Assembly: GCA_013368315.1 (NCBI GenBank)
Contig: JAACJM010000237.1
Location: 1-64,000, forward strand
DNA length: 64,000 nt
Direction: 5' to 3'
From: Tetrapyrgos nigripes
Lineage: Eukaryota > Basidiomycota > Agaricomycetes > Agaricales > Campanellaceae
The notes beneath the pieces were generated by a model. That model worked only from the letters and a program-made list of their open reading frames with translations, had not been told where the DNA came from and ran no database searches. A program made the translations under genes and the position numbers. Below, piece after piece: positions 31,874-43,178 of this stretch (positions within the stretch are counted from its first letter, which is position 1; each line of letters opens with the position of its first letter).

Positions 31874-34800
31874 CTGTGAGGCTCGTTTCCAGGCCATATT
31901 GGACGGCGTTGAGATTCCAGCGATGGGCGAAGAAAAGGTAGATGAAGATTTGGTCAAAGAGAAGGAAGAGAAGGAACCACCAAAGGGGAAGGGGAAGGGG
32001 AAGGCACCAGCGCATGGGAAGCACTCTGCAGCCATGAAGGATTTCTTGACGCTGGAGTTGGATAAGGTGACGCTGGATGACGTGGAGGAGAAATACGGAT
32101 GGAACCAACTCACCGAGGGGCAAAAAGAGCAGAAGGTAGCATTGTTCAGAAAAGTCAGATTAGTGAGTACTTCGTGCGATCTTTCTCATCATGGGCTATA
32201 TTAACTACTTGAAAAATACAGGATATTGGGTACTACTACCGAAAACATGACCAGAAAGAAAAAAACGTGTCCGATGACGCCATCTTGGACAAGTTCCTCG
32301 ACCATAGTAAGCGAGAAGCTCGCCCCAAACCTCACCACGTCCCTGTTGTCCAAGTGTTTGAACGTGTGTATTGGAAGGATGTCGTTGAGCCAGCTGCCAA
32401 AGTGGAGATCAAGAAGGAGCAGGAGTTGTACAAGGAATGGAAAGCCAATGCCGATCCGGATGGTCCCGTCATGAACCCTCCCTGTGAGGTGGCCATATGA
32501 TACCGTGTTGCGAAGGAGCTGCTCGATAACCAACCGGAGGAAAAGAAAAAGGCGATAAAGGACATGGAGCAAGCTGAGTATGAGCGCAAGGTGAAGGATT
32601 GGGAGAAGGAATTGGCCGCAGGTGATGATAATTCTGCTCTGGGAAATGCAAGGTGCGTGCTTGTTGTTGACGGTCTCAATATGAGCTCACGAGCAACTAC
32701 TTTAGATCCCTCCAGAAGTGGGCGCCTGCCGCAGCTACCTTTAATGCGGTGTTAGCTCGGAAGACCAAAATGTTGGTTCTCATGGCAGTGATAGGGCCAA
32801 ACCCGGATGATGGTGGACAGATTGGCGTTTCTTGGTACGTATCTCCAATTTCGTAGTACTGAGACTTACCCTGTCATGATGCTTACTCTGTTCCAACTTC
32901 CCAGGAACGTCAACGGAGAAAGCGCAACTGGTTTGGAATGGCCTGAATTCGATAGTGCAGCGTTTAGAGCAACCGAAGCTTCACTGATAGAGTGGGGAAA
33001 AGCCAGTTTTGGTGAGTACACTTTTACTGGTATATGGTCACTGTCCCATATACGTATGCTGGCTCAGATATTGATGAGATATATACTAACTCACTCGTCC
33101 CCAGGTCCAACTGAACGAACTGCAAGAGCACTGCCAAGTGACCACCCTACGGGTTCTTTCTGGCCTGGTCGCACGTCTGGCAAGGACAAACAGGACCTCA
33201 CTCCTAGCGTACTGGCCAACATGACAGGTGCTGAGAAAACCCGTCAGCCGGTCCCTGACAATCAAGCAGTCACACACCCACCATCTCGCAGGTCCACTAG
33301 GCAATCTGGCTGTCGTTCTCAGGAAGGTGCCAGTGTGGTGAAGAAGAGATCCAAGCGGAAATCGGTGACGTACAACAAGGTCCCCGTGATGAAGACGGGG
33401 GTTCCAGACGCTGACGCAAAGAAGGGAAGGAAGTCGAAGGGTGGAGAGAAGAAGAGGAGGAGGCCTCATTTATACCGAAAGGTCGACTCTGAGTCTGAGG
33501 CCGAGGCATCTGATGCAGAGAGTGACCAGGACGTCGACATGCACCTCAGTGATGAGGATGATGAGTTGGAGGCTGATGAGCTCGACGGACCTGGACACGG
33601 TGGGGATGACGGAAAGGCGGTGGAAGCGCATCAGCACAAGTCGAGGAGGGGGCCAGAGGAAAGGCGGTGGAAGCGCATCAGCACAAGTCGAGGAGGGGGC
33701 CAGAGGGAAAGGAAACGAAGGGCCAGAGGGAGGGTGGTGAAGAAGAAACCAGAAGCCAAGAGAGTGATGCGCCACCTCATCCTCCACCTCGTCCCCAGCC
33801 TCGTCCTCGTGGCCGTCTTACTACGGCTAGGCCTGCCTTCCCAGAGCCGAAACTGAAGTCACCTATGGCTCCAAATGAACGGCTGGCACCGTCAGCATCT
33901 GCCCCCGTTCTCCCTTCTGCAAAGGATGATTCTCGACGCCCAACGTCAGCTGATCCACCTTCCCGTCTTCAACCTCCTCCTAGTTTCCTACCACAACCTC
34001 GACGTCAGGCCTCTGCACCTCCATCTGACTCTCAAACCAGAGGTTCTCCTTTCTCGCTGAAAAAGGCTCCACCCTTGTTACCACCAGTCTCTCAACCTTC
34101 ACTGGAGTCGGCAAAGGAATCTGGGATGGATATAGACACATCCGCTGGAGTAAGCCAGACAGCTGTTGTTTCACAACCGGCAGTGCTTTCTGGGCCCAGT
34201 ATCAGTATATCGGCTCCAGAAACCTCCTCTCAACAGGACCCGCCTGCACCAACTGTGGATGTAGATCGTGATGGGACTACGTTAGGAAGAGCCTCTACGG
34301 AGCCTACCCTAGCTTCGCGAGGGTCACTGGAACCTGGTCTGGACGAGGAAATGTTAGATGGGCCCGGTATAGATATTCCGGCCAAGACAACCTCACTGGC
34401 TCTGAAACCCGATCGTCACGCTCCCTCAGCTCAGGAAGATGAAGAGGAGCACCCTTATGCTGTCATGATCCAGGTCTATGGTATTCATAACTCAGATGCG
34501 TATTGCTGGGACCATCCGAAGCGACTAAAATTTTGGCCACTTCTCGGTGACGCAGTCGCATGCTGGCAGGTCGTAGCTTCACATCTCCCCGTTTCCGATG
34601 CTCGTGAGGCGTTTGAGAAAATGGTAGAGGCCTACTTGGATCTGGAATCCGACTTTACTTTCTTGGCCGAAAATGGTTCCATCAAGTCAGCGAAGGAATA
34701 CCGTGGGGTTGCAGTGTGGAAGCAAGAAGACAACATGAAACGGATGCCTCCTCCTGTACTGCCATCACAGAACAGGATAGAGGACGAGTTCCCGTTGGTC

Positions 34801-35241
34801 CGCGAGTGGTATGGCGACATGACCAAGTCAGTCACAGATTCGGAGTTTCCCCCATTCGACTCAGTGTCCGGCGTCAACGGCCTCTTTCCACTCATGGGAA
34901 CTATGATGTGTATGCTGGTATGGATTCATGGTGAAGCAGCATCTTCTGGTGGCAACTTCACTGCAGAGCTCGCTGAAACGCTGGCGGATTGGATGTCTCT
35001 GGCCGCTGACATTACTGAGTTGATGGAGAAGGTGATGGCACGTGGAGTACGTCTCAAACCGCCGCGGAAGAGAAAGGCAACGGCGGTGGATACAGAGTCT
35101 CGACCTGCGAAACGACCAAACACGCGCACCCTTGCCACTTCCGAGGCTGGACCGAGCAATGTCAACGTTGGGAAGAAAGGTTCGGGCAATCGAGGAGGCA
35201 AGAGCAATCGGGCCAGAGGTAGAGGTAAGGGTAAGAAGTAG
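31874..35241 (+). pseudogene. Intron-containing gene of unknown function, 5'-truncated and frameshifted
   Basis: Plus-strand exons joined by GT-AG introns at about 32164-32221, 32655-32707, 32838-32905 and 33011-33104. The N-terminal part is Lys/Glu-rich (K-G-K-G-K-G-K), followed by Y-G-W-N-Q-L-T-E-G-Q and a segment with E-R-V-Y-W-K-D-V. A TGA at about 32497 interrupts it. A basic and acidic middle, a Pro-rich linker, a domain with Y-G-I-H-N-S-D-A-Y-C-W-D and a C-terminal nuclear-type basic tail ending R-A-R-G-R-G-K-G-K-K follow. The gypsy-2 LTR replaces the 5' end, and a 47-bp duplication shifts the frame. Family not recognised; probably nuclear. Confidence 0.65.
33612..33705 (+). repeat. 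Perfect 47-bp tandem duplication in the unknown gene
   Basis: Two identical 47-bp copies, 33612-33658 and 33659-33705. As 47 is not a multiple of three, the duplication shifts the frame. The first copy read in the upstream frame and the second copy read in the downstream frame both give A-V-E-A-H-Q-H-K-S-R-R-G-P-E. Confidence 0.92.
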
Positions 35242-35819
35242 GGGAGAGTGGACTGCGCAGACGAAAGTGGACTTCTGTATTGCCGTGTGCTGTCTTTGCT
35301 GTTTTCTGTATTTTTAACTACGTGAGCTGTATGTATGTGATTTCTTTGCAAATGGGTTGATGGTATATATTCACATGGCCGGTATACCACTATCAGTACC
35401 CGCAATATAGGTAGTATGTGAGACCTGGTACATAATGTATTCATGAAACAAGATTTCTGGCCGTCAAGTTCGTTCGGTAGTGTGCTGAGAGGAATCGAAT
35501 TGGTGCATATGTTGGCGAGACTGGACTTGGGGTGAAGATTGTGTGTCGATGGTGTGACGATGGTAGCCCATGGCTTAGCTCTTTCGGCTGACTGCGCGAT
35601 AGGTGAATTCCAGTCATCAGTAGAAATTTAAGAATGACGACTGCTGTAATTGACTGGCAGCTGCTGACCTCGAATGGACCCCTGATCATCAAAGGAACAT
35701 AATGTAGTTAGCAGTCATCTGTTAACCGACATACGTATGTTGGCTGTATACCTCTATGCTGTCACGCCAATGGTTACAGTGTCTTGTATGTACACAAAGG
35801 AAATGGCTGGCTGAAGTTT
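35242..35819. other. 3' flank without gene
   Basis: Downstream of the stop at 35241. No coding signal or repeat recognised apart from ordinary AT-rich sequence. Confidence 0.55.
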
Positions 35820-36090
35820 CCTGGATGTGGATCAACTAGAAGCAGATATGGATCAGCTAGAATCATGCGGACATGTATTCATCTATCATTCAACGAAGAT
35901 GTTTCGCTGCACACATCAACAAGAACGCGGCTAATAAGAGAGCAACAGAGACCCCGTGAGAGGCCCTATACGGTGTAGCTAATCTGGTGACAAGGCACAT
36001 TTAGCACACCAGTATCAAAGGAGCCAACACTACTGGCTAAGGAGTGTGAATGTATATGTCGCTATACGGGTATGGGTGATATATCATTAA

Positions 36091-36509
36091 TGACATATAC
36101 CCCATATATGGATACCGGAGTATACATTACACCACTTAGGGTGTGGTCTTAGCTACTTCTCTACCGGCGTGCCAACTGTGGCTACCTCATTCTATTCGCT
36201 ACATTCTATAAGATGTACGACGTGCCCCTTGTTGATGTCTTGATCCATATAATTCACTGGGGAAGGCCCATAATGATACCCAGTGAAAAGTCAATGGGCC
36301 CAGAGCGAACCCCAGCGAAGGTATCATTATGGGCCTTCCCCAGTGAATTATATGGATCAAGACATCAACAAGGGGCACGTCGTACATCTTATAGAATGTA
36401 GCGAATAGAATGAGGTAGCCACAGTTGGCACGCCAGTAGAGAAGTAGCTAAGACCACACCCTAAGCGGTGTAATGTATACTCCGGTATCCATATATGGGG
36501 TATATGTCA
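36091..36509. repeat. Near-perfect palindrome, 190-bp arms, 39-bp loop
   Basis: Bases i and 72600-i pair from 36091-36280 with 36320-36509 without any gap. I count two mismatches (cttaggg against the complement of ctaagcg; ccggcg against the complement of cgccag). The loop is the left terminal sequence of the DNA transposon at 57260. Confidence 0.92.
36279..36319 (+). mobile_element. Terminal fragment of the Tnp2-type transposon
   Basis: cccagtgaaaagtcaatggg and the following bases are identical to 57260-57296 for 37 bases, then differ by one base and diverge. No other part of the transposon is present here. Confidence 0.88.
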
Positions 36510-38230
36510 CATGTCACTATGGGCTAGCCCGACTAACATGTATGGATGAATCAAGACATAAACAAAGACCTATAAAGAGTATCTCATCTGGTGACCTACG
36601 CGCATCTAGGACGGTATAGAAGTAGCTAACACCACTGGCTGGGCAGCGTAGATGTATACACTGGTATACGGATACGGGGCACATATCATTATGGGCGAAC
36701 CCGAAATATATGGCACATCATTATGCATTATGTCCCATCCCGAAATGACGTATATGTATCAAGACATCGACAAAGACCCCGTGTGAGGCCTAACCAGGTG
36801 GAGCCAATCTAGCACATGAGTAGAGAAGTAGCCAAAACCACATGCTGAGCAATGTAGATCCAGTTGCCGGTATACGGACATGGGGTATATATCGTCATGG
36901 GCTAGCAAGAACTAATATATATGGATCAAGACACACCAAAGTGCCCATGAGACGACCTCTACGGTGTAGCTAATCTGGTCAGCGAAGCACATCTAGGACA
37001 CCAGAATAGAAGCAGCCAACACCACTAGCTAAGTAGTGTGGATGGATAGTCCGGCATACCGATACGGGCTATATATCATTATGGGGACTCCCGAGCTGAA
37101 ATATATGGATCAAGGGAACAACAAAGAGCACGTGAGACGGCCTATAGAGTATAGCTAATCTGGTGACTGAAGCTCATCTAGGATGCCAGTATAGAGGTAG
37201 CTGACACCACCGGCGAAGCGGCGTATATGGATATCCCGGTATACAGATACGGGACACATATCATTATGGGACATCCCGAGATAACTTATACCAATCAAGA
37301 CATCAAGAAGGACCCCGGGAGGGGCCCTACTAGGTGTAGCAAATCTAACGCATGAGGCATGCCAGTGGAGAAGTAGCTAAGACCACGAGCTAAGCAGTCT
37401 GTATGGATACGCCGGTATGGAGACATGGGCTATATATCACTATGGGCTAGCCCGAAATAACATACATGGATCAAGACACTAACAAGCACACTGTATGAGG
37501 CTCCATAAGGTGTAGCTAATCTGGTGACCCAAAGCACATTTGGCACACCCGGATAGAAGCAACTACTACCACTGGCTAGGCACTGTACACATATACGCCG
37601 ATATACGGATATACCGAACTAACATAGATGGATCAAGACATGAAGGACCACGTGAGAATAGAGATAGAGTTGTAGTGATTGTAGCGATTGTTGCGCGACT
37701 TCCAGGCCAGTTCAGACGCAGCTAACAAGACTGGCCGACTGATATGGATACCCCGATATATCGATATGGGCAACATATCACTATGGGGCCAGGCCAGACA
37801 AACGTATATACATCAGACCCCGTGAAATGAGACATAGAACTGTTGGGATTCTAGAAGCTAGAGGGCGACTGTCATGCCAAATCAGACGCAGCTAACACCA
37901 GTGGCTGATCAGTGTGTGTATACCCCGATATATGGATATGGCAGATATACCACAATGGGCCAGGCTGCTGCAGAACTCAGATATATGTATCAATCATCAC
38001 GACATCAACAAAGACCCCGTGAAATTATACATAGAACTGAAAGGATTTTAGCGACTGGTGCGCGACTCGAAGGTCAGTTTAGACTCAGCTAACACCACTG
38101 ACTAACCAGTGAAGTGATATCAGATCAGGAATATATATCGGTATCGGGGCTACCCCGAAGGAATATATATTCTTAAAGACATCAACAAAGACCTCGAAAA
38201 TCGGCCTATATTGACATGGAACTGAGGCTA

Positions 38231-38749
38231 TTCTAGTATAGACGCATTGTACAGTGTAGATCTATGCAACAGCCGGCGATCCATAATATCTCTAGGTCGG
38301 GATATACATATATGCTGGTCGTGTGATTTCGGCATTATGTGCGATATCGTCGATATATACCCCTTGGTCCATGGCCTCCGGTTATAGATGTTAGATACCC
38401 ATTTCATTGAGTATTCTCCCCATGTACATATATCGGTAGATCTGCCCCTCCCCCATATATGGGTGTATGTCCGGGCTAAGCAGGAGTTGTGACCCCATAC
38501 AATCATTCCCCGGGTTTGAGATCCCATCAGATCGAGTGCCCCGATGCTCTACGCCCTCGGTATCCCATTTTGGGGCTAACTCCGGCTTGCCGAGTGGTGC
38601 CGCTTGATGGGTGGCACACCGTCTCTAATCCCCACCGATATACCGACATGGCCGCCAGCTAGCCAGGCTGGACTCAACCCGGGAATGTCCCTATATGGGT
38701 CCTGGGGTCATTCCACTGGTATACGGATATTGGTACTCAATCGGCTCTT
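38231..38749. other. Stretch without gene
   Basis: Sequence between the satellite and the inverted repeat. Some tatatggg motifs recall the satellite, but no ordered copy and no coding region are visible. Confidence 0.5.
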
Positions 38750-39610
38750 TGGCTTTTGTGTCAGCGAGAGAGAATTTTCCAATCTCTCTTGATTTTTTGT
38801 TTGGTGATATCAGTAGGTGAGTTATAAAGTTGATTCAAAGCCATCTCAGCCATCTCATAAAAATCAGGTTCAGTAGTTGCTGATACTATCATCACGAGTC
38901 AGGCCTTCTTGCGCTTGGATGTAAGGGCCGCCATAAATGCTATACCGACGCCAACTTAAGACGATTATTTACTACAGGATGCATTCACCCCTGCGAGAGC
39001 GATACTTCCAGCATCCATGTTTTTGACAAATCTGACCTCGACCACAATAACTGGATATAAAACTTGGTATGTAATTATCTACCTGCACATGCGCTTCAAT
39101 GATCTCATTTTTCTCTTCACAGGAAATTCAGAAAGAATCTGAAAATTTCATTTGAAAGCATAGACAGAAAAGACCGAGTTGAGACAATCCTCATCTTGCT
39201 GATCGAGTCAGGAGCAATCTATTGCGTTATTTGGGTAGGTGCATGGATTGCTTTTCGAGTCGGAGACTTTGACTCAACTTGATGCACCTTATGGTATAAT
39301 CAGCTTATAGCACTCCTAGGTGCATCAACACTTGTGGAATATGGAACTATCGCAACGGCGGTCCTTGAGCCTTTGACTTTATTTGGCACATCTATATATT
39401 CAACCGCGATCATATTGCTTTGCGCGCTGCAGAAAACGCACTGGGAAGCCAGTCAGCTACGTACTCAATCCCTCTCACAACCAATGCATTTTGCAGCTCG
39501 CCCAACAATCTCTGATATGACTAGTATCGATCTCCAAAGAACTAACATCGGGGCCGTTGAGTCGACTCGGATACAGATATCATCTGGTGGTGGCCATGTT
39601 TTTTGAAACC
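38750..39610 (+). pseudogene. Membrane-protein gene fragment, inverted copy of the 3' half
   Basis: Homologous to the reverse complement of about 39955-40860. Exon pieces give T-S-T-T-I-T-G-Y-K-T-W, then after a GT-AG intron at about 39066-39120 K-F-R-K-N-L-K-I-S-F-E and E-S-G-A-I-Y-C-V-I-W, then 39334-39606 with A-T-A-V-L-E-P-L-T and S-T-A-I-I-L-L-C-A-L-Q-K-T-H-W. There is no 5' half on this strand. Transmembrane-type sequence of a fungal membrane-protein family without a name known to me. Confidence 0.72.
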
Positions 39611-39626
39611 CGTACATAGGGTTCAA

Positions 39627-39916
39627 AGTGTGGGATGGCATGAGACGAGTATGGCGAGGTCTATAGGAGCTGCAGTCGCTGTTGGAAAACTTTTAGGTCT
39701 GGACACGACGAGGATGCAACACGCACTGTTCGGTAGCAGCTACCCCAAGTCATCGGTATGCAAGAATTCTTCGGATCCACAATGAAATCGTTCCACGTCG
39801 GACGAGCGGCACCGAAGGGGGGGGAGGATGTTGGCGGCCTTGCGGAGAATGGGCTCACAAGTTCATTGCAAGGGCTTAGTGCTTGGGGCTCAGTTTGGGT
39901 GGTTGCATGTGGTTAC
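39627..39916 (+). pseudogene. MmgE/PrpD gene fragment
   Basis: About 290 bp, closely similar to 47404-47682 of the intact MmgE/PrpD gene (codons about 159-251). It contains indels, such as a run of G near 39822 and a break in the A-I-G-V-A-A-T-Q segment, and cannot encode the domain. It forms the spacer of the membrane-protein inverted repeat. Confidence 0.9.
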
Positions 39917-39954
39917 TCAAGAATATTTCCGTATTTATTCACTTTTCAGCATCA

Positions 39955-41961
39955 TCTACACTACCTCCGTTTGCTCTTTCCTCTCGTCATGTACCCCCAC
40001 TGACATCGGTCTTGGTCTGCTACCTGATATCGATATCAGAGTCGCCGTAACCACGCCGACGTTAATTCTTTGAAGCTCGGTACTAACATGAGAGACCGAA
40101 TGTGGTGGTGCTGCAAAACACATTGGTTGTGAGAAGTATCGAGAGCTGCATAGCTGGCTGCCTTCCCAGCGCGTTTTCTGCAATGCGCAGAGAAATATAA
40201 TCGCTGTTGGATATATACATATGGCATAGGGGGTCATAGCCGGAAGGACCGTCGTTGCGATAGCTCCATAGTCCACAAGTGTTGATGCACCCAAGAGTGC
40301 TATAAGCTGATGATACCAGAAAGCGCATCAGAGTCATAGTCAAAGTCTCCCGAATAAAAAAAGCAATCCATGCACCTACCCAAATAACACAATAAATTGC
40401 TCCTGACTCAGTCAGCAAGATGAGGATTGTCTCTACTTGGTCCTTTCTGCCTGCAGTTTCAAATAAAATTTTCAGATTCTTTCTGAATTTCCTGTGAAGA
40501 GAAAAATGAGATCATTGAAGCATATTTGCAGGTAAATAATCACCTACCAAGTTTTATATCCAATTATGGTGGTCGAGGTGAGATTTGTCACAAGCATGGC
40601 TGCTGGAAGTGTCGCTCTCGCTGGAGTGAATGGCTGTAGTAAATAATCATCTTCAGTTGGCGTGGGATAGCATTTAAGGTGACCTTACATTCAAGCTCAA
40701 ACAGGCTCGAATAGTGATTATGGTATCAGCAACTACTGAACCTGGTTTTTATTTAGGTATCTGAGACTGCTCTTGATCTCATTGATAACTCACCTACTGA
40801 TATCACCAGACAAAAAATCAAGAGAGACTGGAGAATCCTCTCCTGCTGACACAAAATCCCAACCCTCCAAATAACAATCAAGTCACCTAGTAAATATGAA
40901 GGGGTGTGGGCCAGCGCTGAGCGTGGCGGAAACAAGTCTGGTGAGTTCAAATTTAAGATGCTAGACCACACTCCAGTGAAGATATTCAACAAAAAACGGA
41001 TATTGCTGGTTCAATTTCTGAGAAAAGTACTAGAGTGTAGATCATTGTGTAGAATCAGAGGCTCAGAGCTATAATCAATATACATGAGAAGAAGATACAG
41101 CCCTCAAGCTCTTGAAAAGGGAATACTTACATACCGAAAATACAAAAATATCTGCTTGGCAGAAAGGCATACAGAAACACACTTTTTTACAGATATATCT
41201 TATATCAGTAGTAGTGATGTGATCTATCCGTCGAGTGGATATTTTTGTCTTTTCGGTGTGTTACAAGAATAGGGGTGCATATTCTCTATTACCGGAGAAA
41301 ATCGGAAAGAAATTTGATTGAGACAGACGGAGGAAATCGGGACAAACTCAACATAGCCACACGCGGAAACGCAGTGTAAAGAACTCGTCCTCATTCTTCG
41401 GCCTCGTAACTTAATTGTGGGATACGATTTTAGTTACACTGAGAGATAGGCTGGAATCAAGGAATCAATGACGAACTCACATTAATCCTAGATTGTACAG
41501 TATCAAGTATATTCCATTTCACTAGCTGTGGTGTGGGATCATATCCTCCCACTTGCAGCGAACGGAGGTAAACCACCTGGGCATATATACCCTCAGCAAA
41601 AAAAAATAGCTGAGGATAGGAACATGACGGTGGTTGCGGCTACCAGGAATTGCCTCATCGTTGAGCCTCGGAGTCCTCTCTTGCTTAAAAAGAAACATGT
41701 ATGAACATCTCCACTTTTTCGAAACAGCACATGATTGAGATTGACCATAGCACATAGCACGACATGAAGCTGAGGAGACATTGTATGCCTTAGAGAAGAG
41801 AACCGGTTCTCAATTATTATCATCGAGTCCAGGCTGGTTAATCATTGGTACTCACCAAACAACAAGCCCCCAACTGCGTCTCCGATAATGGCCCCTTCAA
41901 CGACAAGCAGATCTTGGTCTGTTAGAAAACTTGAGGACCGAAATGCACTATTAGCCATAAT
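39955..41961 (-). pseudogene. Fungal integral membrane protein gene, probably decayed
   Basis: Minus-strand exons in order: ATG at 41961 with M-A-N-S-A-F, then S-F-L-T-D-Q-D-L-L and G-D-A-V-G-G-L-L-F-G; a TM segment near 41655-41580 (F-L-V-A-A-T-T-V-M-F-L-S-S); G-D-L-I-V-I-W-R-V near 40900; Y-K-T-W, K-F-R-K-N-L-K and E-S-G-A-I-Y-C-V-I-W near 40560-40380; and 40294-39956 with T-P-Y-A-I-C-I-Y-P-T-A-I-I-F-L-C-A-L-Q-K. This looks like a multi-spanning protein family common in Agaricomycetes. Stops and a dispersed repeat at 41134-41235 within the locus suggest it is damaged. Role unknown. Confidence 0.55.
41134..41235 (+). repeat. Dispersed 102-bp repeat, copy 2
   Basis: Gap-free match to 8874-8975. 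It keeps CpG at sites where copy 1 has CpA or TpG, and the reverse at one site. Confidence 0.8.
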
Positions 41962-42279
41962 GACTCGGAGCTGGCGAGAAGAGATCGTGAAGGAAGCTAG
42001 ACACATTATGATCTTATATACGCCACGTCCCGCTGCATCATCTATCATGGCTCTTATTCGCATCTATCGAAAGCAGTCCAAGTTCTGATCAAAGCCTAAG
42101 TCATAGCGCCCTTGAAATAATGATGAAATCTGGTTCTTAGGCTGTGCATTACATAGCTGGGTTGTCAATCTCTGTCAGCCTGAACGGACCCAGGGAGCAC
42201 GAACGATATATTAGATGAAGGAGATGTGGGCCACCACTGCGTGTGGCAATAACGAGGCCCAAAAAGAGTGAGTGCGAGC

Positions 42280-42954
42280 CAAGGGGGTGTCAAATTTTTG
42301 TAGAGGCATATAGGGTCGGAAAAATTTTTAAGGCCTTGCCATCGAGACTAACTAACTACGTCATTGATTATATAATCAAATTATACTATATATGGAAGGT
42401 ACAGCCACGGAGCCGCTGCGTCACTGTGGCATCCTGCTGGTGTCTTGCTGGTGTCCCACCATGAAGGATGCCCATTATTTAGACTGTAGATACCCCTAGT
42501 GTGTACCAAATATTCTACCTCTACTCAACTTCTACTCATTCCTGTGCTTTCTTTCTTGGACAGCTCATTTTCCCCTTCGCATGCCTCCCACATCCAATTT
42601 CCAATGGACTGTGCGAGTCCTACACAACTCAGATGATACTAGAGATAAAGTGTTAGCACTACATCAGCACCATTTAAAATACCGACTCACCCATCTCGTG
42701 CTGCAGCCTTTTTTTTTTGCAGCATATGACATCTTGACTGGCTTCGATCTCCTCGCTCTCGACTCGAGCATGGACTCGTCAGCCAGTTCTAGACAGTCTT
42801 TAATATGCCTGAGCGACCTTGAGGAGGTGTCCGTACGAGGTAGAAGTGGGTTCGATGCTACTGTGAGGGTACCCTCCAAAAAATTTTTAACAGGCCCCGG
42901 CTCGGACTAACTAACCACCCCTATATAGAAATGCTACCACGTGACACCCCCTTG
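42280..42954. mobile_element. hAT-type MITE (copy A)
   Basis: 675 bp with ends CAAGGGGGTGTCA and TGACACCCCCTTG and a perfect 8-bp duplication gtgcgagc (42272-42279, 42955-42962). Both inner ends carry an AAATTTTT-rich run and an actaactaac motif. A 109-codon open region (42581-42910) crosses into the right end and is not recognisable as transposase. Eight-base duplication and CA(A)GGGG ends fit the hAT superfamily. Confidence 0.8.
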
Positions 42955-43123
42955 GTGCGAGCGCTAAATGAGCGCCGTCAACTGACAACTATTCGGTACC
43001 GGCTCCTATTAAACTCCGAGCCGGAAATTAGTAAGAAAATCTCGAAAAAAGCATATATCCAAATTGCATAGCCACACGCAGAAACGTCAGATTATAAGAA
43101 CGAGACCCTAAAGGGCCTCGTAA

Positions 43124-43178
43124 CAGTTTGCGCTTTTCGGTCACGTGCGAAATCCGCGTTGCGCTTTTTGTACGCGAC
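43124..43178 (+). repeat. Small GCGC/TTCGGTCACGT repeat, interrupted copy
   Basis: cagtttgcgcttttcggtca and following bases match the reverse complement of 45395-45452. MITE copy B is inserted at its right edge; the rest appears to resume at 43528. Confidence 0.7.

Larger units (their letters stand above)
35820..38230. repeat. Diverged satellite array, unit about 160-210 bp
   Basis: Roughly ten copies of a unit with the ordered landmarks tatggatcaagacatcaac, gaccccgtgag, gtagctaatctggtgac, agtagctaacaccactggct and ggtatacggatacgggctatatatcattatgggc. The ctaacaccac landmark or its variants lies near 36020, 36623, 36832, 37014, 37199, 37375, 37562, 37720, 37880 and 38090. One unit (36091-36280) is inverted and forms a palindrome with its neighbour. 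No ORF spans the units. Confidence 0.82.

Noticed and set aside
35820..38230. CRISPR-like array
   Set aside because: Units are 160-210 bp, diverged, without short identical repeats and unique spacers, and the genome is eukaryotic.
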